From: Actinomadura luzonensis
GTDB lineage: Bacteria; Actinomycetota; Actinomycetes; Streptosporangiales; Streptosporangiaceae
DNA length: 64,000 nt
Direction of reading: 5' to 3'
NCBI RefSeq assembly: GCF_022664455.2
Contig: NZ_JAKRKC020000002.1
Coordinates: 620,001-684,000, forward strand
Shown here piece after piece: positions 58,764 to 64,000 of the stretch (positions are counted from its first letter, which is position 1; every line of letters begins with the position of its first letter). Both the position numbers and the translations under genes were made by a program. The notes below the pieces were generated by a model. That model worked only from the letters and a program-made list of their open reading frames with translations. It was not told the DNA's origin and searched no databases.

Positions 58764-60320
58764 ATGGACGCGACCGCCGAGGCCGCCCTCGGCCTGGCCG
58801 CCCGGCTCGACCACGCGCTCGGCGACCCGACGGACGGGCGCAACCCGGCCTCCTTCGCCGCCGCCGTCACCGCCGACCGGGAGGGCCGCTTCCCCCAGCA
58901 CCTCTGCGCGGCCGCGCTGTCGTGGGGGCTCGCCGAGCACCTGATCCCCGCCGCCGAGGGCGGCCGGCTGGCGTCCTTGGACGCCTGCCTCGCGCTGCTG
59001 CGCGTGCTGGCCCGCCGCGACCTCACGGCCGCCACGGCGATCGCCGCGGCGTTCCTGGCGGGGGTGCCCGTCTGGCGGCACGGCACGCCGGTGCAGCGCC
59101 GCGCGGTCGCCGCCGTCCTGCGCGGGCACCGGCTGCTGGGGCTGCCGCTCGGCGAGGCCGAGCACGGCGTGGACGTCTCCGCCGACCTCCGCCCGGGGAC
59201 ACAGCTGGCGACACAGCCGGCGACACAGCCGGCGACACAGCCGGGGACACAGCCGGGGATGCCGTCCTCCGGGGCGTGGCGGCTCAGCGGCACGACCCTG
59301 CTCGCCGGTCACGACGGGCACGCCGCCGGCACCACGCTGCTCGCCCGCACCGGCGCCGGGATCAGCGCGTTCCTGCTGCTGCGCGAGGCCGGCCCCGGCG
59401 ACGGGTGGCGGTCGGACCCGGCGTACGGGACGCACGGCCTGCGCGGCTCGGCGCTCGGCCGCCTCACCCTGGACGGCTTCCCCGCCGGGCCCGCCGACCT
59501 GATCGGCGCGCCCGGCCAGGGGCTGGAGCTGGCCGCGGGCACCCTGCCGGTGGCCCGGCTCGCGGTGGGCGCGCTGGCCCTGGGCGCGCTGGACACCTGC
59601 CTGCGCGCGGTCCTCGCCTTCGCCCGGGACCGGCGGCTGTACGGGGCGCCGATCCTGGAGCTCGAACCCGTCGCGGTCCGCCTGGCCGACGTGCAGGCCG
59701 ACCTGCTGGTCGCCGAGGCCGTCATGCACGAGCTGTGCCGGGTCGCGCGCGCCGAACCCGACCGGTTCCCCGCGGCCGCCTCCCGGGCCGGGGGCCTGGT
59801 GGCCGATCTGGCCTGTGACGCCGTCGAGTCGCTGGCGGTCGTGCTGGGCGCGCGGGCGTACTGCGCCACCGAGCACTGGCACGGCATCGTCGAGAAGATG
59901 CGCCGCGACATCGCCGTCGTGGCCGCCCTCGCCGACGCCGGCCCGCCGCCCGGCGACCTGCCGCCCGACCCGTTCGTCCCGTCCGGCGGGGAGGGTCCCT
60001 GGGCGGAACCCCTCGGTGCGGCGCGCGCGGCCGTCGCCGGCCTGCCCGGCCCGTACGGCCCCCGCCTGCCGGCCCTGCTCGACCTCCTGGACGGCGACCC
60101 CGCCGCGTCGGCCTGCGCCGCCGCCTGGCTGCGCACCCGCCACCGGGACGCCTTCCACGCCGGCGGCGCGTGGCTGCTGCTGTGCCTGCGCCGCGTCGCC
60201 GCACGCCGGGGCGAGCCCCAGCCTCCCGACCCGGGACTGCGCCGCCTGGCGCTGGACCGCCTCGGCCGCCACCACGACGAGGGACGGCTCTTCCCCGACA
60301 GCGAGGTGCCCCAAAGATGA
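58764..60320 (+). CDS. Second, divergent acyl-CoA dehydrogenase-like protein
   Basis: A 518-residue relative of the preceding dehydrogenase. The pattern is recognisable (LARRDLTAATAIAAAFLAGV; VPVWRHGTPVQRRAVAAVL; GLPLGEAEHGVDVSADL; LRGSALGRLTLDGFPAG), but the LTE..GSD flavin motif is altered to LGEAEHGVD, and a 12-bp tandem repeat adds ATQPATQPGTQPG in the substrate/FAD region. It begins 12 nt after its partner. Adjacent unequal dehydrogenases often form heteromers (as with mycobacterial FadE pairs), so this may be the less catalytic subunit; this is inference. Confidence 0.8.
   Translation: MDATAEAALGLAARLDHALGDPTDGRNPASFAAAVTADREGRFPQHLCAAALSWGLAEHLIPAAEGGRLASLDACLALLRVLARRDLTAATAIAAAFLAGVPVWRHGTPVQRRAVAAVLRGHRLLGLPLGEAEHGVDVSADLRPGTQLATQPATQPATQPGTQPGMPSSGAWRLSGTTLLAGHDGHAAGTTLLARTGAGISAFLLLREAGPGDGWRSDPAYGTHGLRGSALGRLTLDGFPAGPADLIGAPGQGLELAAGTLPVARLAVGALALGALDTCLRAVLAFARDRRLYGAPILELEPVAVRLADVQADLLVAEAVMHELCRVARAEPDRFPAAASRAGGLVADLACDAVESLAVVLGARAYCATEHWHGIVEKMRRDIAVVAALADAGPPPGDLPPDPFVPSGGEGPWAEPLGAARAAVAGLPGPYGPRLPALLDLLDGDPAASACAAAWLRTRHRDAFHAGGAWLLLCLRRVAARRGEPQPPDPGLRRLALDRLGRHHDEGRLFPDSEVPQR
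59198..59257. repeat. 12-bp tandem repeat, five copies
   Basis: Five 12-bp units (consensus gacacagccggc, with T or G variants) encode repeated Thr-Gln-Pro-Ala/Gly inside the second dehydrogenase. Confidence 0.9.
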
Positions 60321-61213
60321 GCACTGAGATGACCGTGACCGACCACCGCCGGGCGCCGGAGCGCCTGCGCGTGAGCTTCACCGACGGCAGCGCCAGCGAG
60401 CTCGTCGTCTTCCGCGCCGCCCGCCCGGACGCCCCGGTCGTGCTCTGCCTGCCCGCCATGGGCGTGCGCGCCGCCTACTACACGGCGGTGGCGGCCGCGC
60501 TCGCCGCGCGCGGGCACACGGCGGTGCTGGCCGACCTGCGCGGCAACGGCGGCAGCTCGGTCCGCCCGTCCCGCTCGACCACGTTCGGCTACGCCGAGAT
60601 GCTCGACATCGAGCTGCCCGAGATCGTCGCGGCCCTGCGCGCGGAGCTCGGCGCCGAGCGGGTCACGCTGTTCGGGCACAGCCTCGGCGGCCACCTCAGC
60701 GTCCTGCACGCCGCGGTCTCGCCGCACGTGGCGGCCACCGTCCTGGTCGCGACCGGCACGAGCTGGTACGGCCGGGTGCCCGGCCTCCGCAGACCCGCCA
60801 GGTTCCTCGGCCTGCAGGTCATCCGTCTGGTCACCGCCCTGTACGGCTACCTGCCCGGCTGGCTGCCGTTCGCCGGCGTGGAGGCCCGCGGCGTGGTGCG
60901 CGACTGGCTGCACGACGCCCTGCACGGCGCCTACCTCGTCCACGGCAGCCCGGTGGACTACGAGGCCGCGCTGTCCCGTTCCACCGTCCCCGCGCTGTTC
61001 GTGGTGCTGCCCGGGGACCACTACGTGCCGGAGGCCTGCTCACGGCAGCTCGCCGACCGGCTTCCCGCCGCCCGCGTCTCCTGGGCGGAGATCCCGGCGG
61101 ACCAGGTGGGCCTGGCCCGCACCCACCACTTCCGCTGGGCGCACCGCCCCGGCGCGGTCGTGGAGGCCGCCCTGCGATGGCTCGAACCCCTCAACCCGGA
61201 GGTCACGTCATGA
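60317..61213 (+). CDS. Alpha/beta hydrolase
   Basis: A 298-residue hydrolase. The nucleophile elbow GHSLGG (Ser122) follows strand VTLFGHS; LPAMGVRAAYY forms the oxyanion region; the late strand FVVLPGDHYVPE carries the acid and RTHHFRW the likely catalytic His. It resembles the serine-aminopeptidase/lysophospholipase-type hydrolases. The ATG overlaps the preceding stop. In context it could release the finished acyl chain from the ACP (thioesterase) or cleave an ester. Confidence 0.88.
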   Translation: MSTEMTVTDHRRAPERLRVSFTDGSASELVVFRAARPDAPVVLCLPAMGVRAAYYTAVAAALAARGHTAVLADLRGNGGSSVRPSRSTTFGYAEMLDIELPEIVAALRAELGAERVTLFGHSLGGHLSVLHAAVSPHVAATVLVATGTSWYGRVPGLRRPARFLGLQVIRLVTALYGYLPGWLPFAGVEARGVVRDWLHDALHGAYLVHGSPVDYEAALSRSTVPALFVVLPGDHYVPEACSRQLADRLPAARVSWAEIPADQVGLARTHHFRWAHRPGAVVEAALRWLEPLNPEVTS

Positions 61214-62373
61214 CGATCCCGACGATGACGCGCGCCGACCTGGCCGCGATCGACATCAGCGACATCTGCACCCCCGAGTACACCGCCAAGCTCGAACGCA
61301 TCAGGTACGAGGCCGCTCTCGTGCTGTCGCGCATCGCCCTGCGGCACCTGTTCGCCGACGGCGAGGCCGTGCACGACCCGGACGCCCCGCCGCCGTCCAC
61401 CGGCTCGGAGCGGCAGCCGTTCTTCTTCCGCAAGCGCCTCATCGAGTACCTGGCCGACCGCGGCGACCTCGTCCGCGACGGCTACGTCTACCGTCCCACG
61501 CCCGAGCTGGTGCGCCGCGCGCAGACCCCCGAGGACGCCTACCTCGCGGGCGTGTCGTCGCCGGACACCGCCACCATGGTCGCGCTGCGCGCGGTCGAGT
61601 CGGTGGCCGGGGAGGTGCTGCGCGGCGTGGACGGGCTGGCCGCGATGGAGCGGCGCATCGGCGTCGCCGAGACCTGGCGCATCTGGCAGTACCTGATGGT
61701 GGACGTGGCGCCGAAGCAGACCTGCAACAGCCTCGTGGCGCGCGTCCTGGACCAGCGGCTGCGCGCCGGCGAGCCCATCGTGGTGTTCGAGGGCGGCGCC
61801 GGCGTCGGCGCGACCGTCCGCGCGGCGCTGCAGATCGACGGGTTCCGCGAGCGGGCGCGGGCGATCCGGCACTACGGCTTCACCGACATCAGCCGCGAGC
61901 TGATGCAGGGCGCGAGGGAGATGCTCCGCGAGGAGGCGCCCGAGCTGCTGGCCGTGACCTCGTTCGACCGGGTCGACCTGGACGACCTGGGCTCCTACGA
62001 CGACGTCCCCTACCTCCAGGACGGCGCCGCCGACCTGATCATCCTGGAGAACGTGCTGCACGACGTGGAGAACCTGCACGAGGTGCTGCGCGGCTGCCAC
62101 CGCATACTCAAGCCGGGCGGCTGGCTCGCCTTCACCTCCGGCAACCGCACCCGGCCCGGCATGTTCTTCCCCTGCGAGGTGCTGCAGACCAGCCTGCACA
62201 GCTACAACCGCGCGGTGCTGGACCCGCCGCGCCGGGTCAACGTCGGCTACCTCACGCAGCAGGAGTGGGCCAGGTCGCTGACCGACGCCGGGTTCCCGTC
62301 GTTCCGGGTGCTGCCGGGCGAGCGGGACCTGGAGTTCTGGCCGTTCGGCGGCTTCGTGGCCGAACGCGCCTGA
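61210..62373 (+). CDS. SAM-dependent methyltransferase resembling PKS C-methyltransferase domains
   Basis: A 387-residue methyltransferase. The N-terminal third is helical with a winged-helix look (FFFRKRLIEYLADRGDLVRD); SAM motif I FEGGAGVGATVRAALQ is near 193-208, followed by YGFTDISRELMQGAREML, ADLIILENVLHDVENLHEV and ILKPGGWLAF. The FTDIS and motif I texts are like the cMT domains of polyketide synthases. The ATG overlaps the hydrolase stop, making it the last gene of the operon. It may methylate the chain at carbon or oxygen, or form a methyl ester. Confidence 0.88.
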   Translation: MTIPTMTRADLAAIDISDICTPEYTAKLERIRYEAALVLSRIALRHLFADGEAVHDPDAPPPSTGSERQPFFFRKRLIEYLADRGDLVRDGYVYRPTPELVRRAQTPEDAYLAGVSSPDTATMVALRAVESVAGEVLRGVDGLAAMERRIGVAETWRIWQYLMVDVAPKQTCNSLVARVLDQRLRAGEPIVVFEGGAGVGATVRAALQIDGFRERARAIRHYGFTDISRELMQGAREMLREEAPELLAVTSFDRVDLDDLGSYDDVPYLQDGAADLIILENVLHDVENLHEVLRGCHRILKPGGWLAFTSGNRTRPGMFFPCEVLQTSLHSYNRAVLDPPRRVNVGYLTQQEWARSLTDAGFPSFRVLPGERDLEFWPFGGFVAERA

Positions 62374-62464
62374 GCCGCGGCCCGCCTCGGCCGCCGACAC
62401 ACCACCCTGCCTGCCGACATATGATCTTACGTTGGTACTTCGTGTGTTTGTCGGAAAGGCCGCT

Positions 62465-64000
62465 ATGACCCACCCCCTCAGCCGGCGATCCGCCCTGCTG
62501 GGCACCGCGGCCGTCACCGGCCTCGCCCTGTGGGACGCGCCGGCCGAGGCGGTGAGCCGGGCGGCAGCGGACACCGCCGCCTTCGACGCCGCCCGCGAGC
62601 GGTGGGTCAGCCTGCTGGCCGGGGCTTCGTACGACGCCGCCTACCTGGAGAAGACGCAGGCGGTCGAGGGCTCGGCCAACGCGGTGCTGCGCAAGCTCGC
62701 CTTCGCCCCCGGCCGCCCGAGCCTCTGGCCGGACCTGCCCCTGGACGACCCGCGCACCGGCAACTTCAACCGCTCCTACAACCGCATGCGCACGCTGGCG
62801 CTGGGCTGGGCCACGCCCGGCACCGCCCTGCACGGCGACCCGCGGGTCGCCGAGACCGCGGTCAGAGCTCTGGACTTCCTGTACGAGCACGCCTACCACG
62901 AGAAGCTCGACCGGCGCGGCAGCAACTGGTACTGGTGGGAGATCGGCGTCCCGCGCGCGCTGACCGACACCTGCGCCCTGCTCTACGACGGCCTGCCCAA
63001 GGACCACCTCGCCCGCTGGCTGCGCCCCCTGCGCCGCTGGTGCCCCGACCCCGAGCGCCGGATCAGCCACCCCGGCGTCGTCGAGACCGGCGCCAACCGG
63101 GCGGGCAAGGCCATGGCGGTCGCGATGCGCGGCCTGCTCACCCACGACGCGCGCCTGGTCAGGCGGGCCTCCCGCGCGGTCGCCGACCTGCTGCGCACCA
63201 CCAGGGGCCCCGGCGACGGCTTCTACCGCGACGGCTCGTTCATCCAGCACGACGTGTACCCCTACACCGGCAGCTACGGCGTGGACTACCTGGAGAGCGT
63301 CGCCAAGCTGATCGCCATGCTCGCCGCGTCGCCCTGGGAGATCCGCGACATCGACGACGTGTACGCCATCGTGGACCGCTCCTTCGTGCCGTTCGTCTTC
63401 GACGGGCTGATGATGGACTGCGTGCGCGGCCGGCAGATCACCGTCCAGGGGCACCGCGACCACCACTCCGGGCACAAGACGGTCGAGGCCATGCTCACCC
63501 TGCTGGACGCGGCGCCCCGGCGTTACGCCGAGCGCTGGCGGCCCCTGATCAAGGGCTGGCTCACCCGCAACCAGGCCGTCCCCTACCAGGCGTACGCGCC
63601 GCTGGCCGGCATCGCCAAGGCCAAGGCCCTGCTGGAGGATCCCTCGGTGCCGGCGGGCCCGCGCACCACCGGCACGTACGTCTTCGCCGACATGGACCGC
63701 GTCGTGCACCGCCGCCCCACCTGGGCCTTCGCCATCGCGATGAGCTCGGAGCGGATCGGGGCGGCCGAGGCCATGAACCTGGAGAACCTGCGCGGCTGGT
63801 ACACCGGCGACGGCATGACCTACCTCTACAGCGAGGACCTCACCCACTGGAACGACGACCTGTGGCCCACCATCGACCCGTACCGGCTGCCGGGCACGAC
63901 GGTCGACACCCGCAGGCGCGCCGACCTCCGGCACGGCAAGCGGCGCCTGCCGCCCACCCCGTGGGCCGGCGGCGTCGCGCTGGACGGCGAGTACGGCGTG
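62465..64000 (+). CDS. TAT-exported polysaccharide lyase family 8 protein (3' end outside the window)
   Basis: An open frame of 512 codons reaching the window edge without a stop. The signal has a twin-arginine motif (SRRSALLGTAAVTGLALW). The mature part has the (alpha/alpha) toroid of PL8 hyaluronate/chondroitin/xanthan lyases: NWYWWEIGVPR near 155, ETGANRAGKAMA near 210 (catalytic Asn region), and FIQHDVYPYTGSYGVDYL near 262-278 with the catalytic His and Tyr. GGAAAGG precedes the ATG. About 250 more residues of beta-sandwich are expected beyond the edge. It is 91 nt after the operon and has its own promoter-like CTTACGTTGG. Confidence 0.88.
   Translation, partial: MTHPLSRRSALLGTAAVTGLALWDAPAEAVSRAAADTAAFDAARERWVSLLAGASYDAAYLEKTQAVEGSANAVLRKLAFAPGRPSLWPDLPLDDPRTGNFNRSYNRMRTLALGWATPGTALHGDPRVAETAVRALDFLYEHAYHEKLDRRGSNWYWWEIGVPRALTDTCALLYDGLPKDHLARWLRPLRRWCPDPERRISHPGVVETGANRAGKAMAVAMRGLLTHDARLVRRASRAVADLLRTTRGPGDGFYRDGSFIQHDVYPYTGSYGVDYLESVAKLIAMLAASPWEIRDIDDVYAIVDRSFVPFVFDGLMMDCVRGRQITVQGHRDHHSGHKTVEAMLTLLDAAPRRYAERWRPLIKGWLTRNQAVPYQAYAPLAGIAKAKALLEDPSVPAGPRTTGTYVFADMDRVVHRRPTWAFAIAMSSERIGAAEAMNLENLRGWYTGDGMTYLYSEDLTHWNDDLWPTIDPYRLPGTTVDTRRRADLRHGKRRLPPTPWAGGVALDGEYGV

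Noticed and set aside
56691..60314. Minus-strand open frame of about 1200 codons opposite the FAAL and dehydrogenase genes
   Set aside because: Low-complexity Gly/Gln/Arg-rich translation with no ribosome site, opposite genes with convincing motifs and start/stop overlaps.
1..64000. tRNA, rRNA, integrase, transposase or attachment sites marking a mobile island
   Set aside because: None was found by reading both strands; the accessory character rests only on decay and repeats, so I do not call a mobile element.

Overview
The window is very GC-rich with strong third-position G/C bias, short intergenic gaps, many ATGA or TTGA start/stop overlaps, GTG and TTG starts and a large share of regulators (SARP/AfsR, LacI, MarR, TetR, PadR, MerR, two-component). 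This is typical of a filamentous actinomycete. A Streptosporangiales-type organism such as Nonomuraea is plausible, but the sequence alone does not prove it. No rRNA, tRNA, CRISPR array, transposase or integrase was seen.

Layout. 0-10 kb: small hypothetical protein, SGNH hydrolase, FAD monooxygenase divergent from a large SARP/AfsR-type regulator, LacI regulator, VOC protein, RibD-like reductase. 9-13 kb: HSL-type esterase divergent from a MarR regulator, then a NarL-type two-component system. 13-15 kb: secreted beta-helix protein plus a rhamnogalacturonan-acetylesterase-like SGNH enzyme (plant cell-wall use). 15-18.6 kb: E1-alpha-like protein, SulP transporter and Hsp20, linked by two DosR/DevR-like boxes. 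18.6-22 kb: BtrH-like protein, P450, TetR, NTF2-like protein. 22-25 kb: a decaying block holding a frameshifted, truncated SARP/ATPase regulator, an intact PadR gene and a broken ABC ATPase. 25-31.8 kb: MFS exporter, secreted protein, methyltransferase, MarR/FAD oxidoreductase pair, reductase. 31.8-44 kb: gene remnant, serine hydrolase, rifampin-phosphotransferase-like dikinase, P450-TetR operon, VOC protein, Ser/Thr kinase with a WD40 propeller, SDR/MerR pair, TetR/quinone-oxidoreductase pair. 44-49 kb: fused hydrolase/MerR remnant, PHB-depolymerase-type esterase, membrane protein with a NarL-type two-component system whose kinase reading frame is broken. 49-55 kb: GT2-GtrA and GT39 glycosyltransferases with an OmpR/EnvZ-type two-component system. 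55-62.4 kb: six-gene translationally coupled operon (ACP, fatty acyl-AMP ligase, two acyl-CoA dehydrogenase-like proteins, alpha/beta hydrolase, methyltransferase). 62.4 kb to the end: TAT-exported PL8-type polysaccharide lyase, cut by the window edge.

The most interesting unit is the 55-62.4 kb operon. It carries everything needed to load a carboxylic acid on a carrier protein, desaturate it, methylate it and release it, without any NRPS or PKS in view. The second theme is promoter architecture: many regulator genes have clear palindromic or direct-repeat operators next to them, and several genes start 6-8 nt after a -10-like hexamer, suggesting leaderless transcripts. The third theme is gene decay and intragenic tandem repeats, including a 44-bp duplication at the start of a histidine kinase. 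All functions are inferred by reading motifs; no database search was possible.
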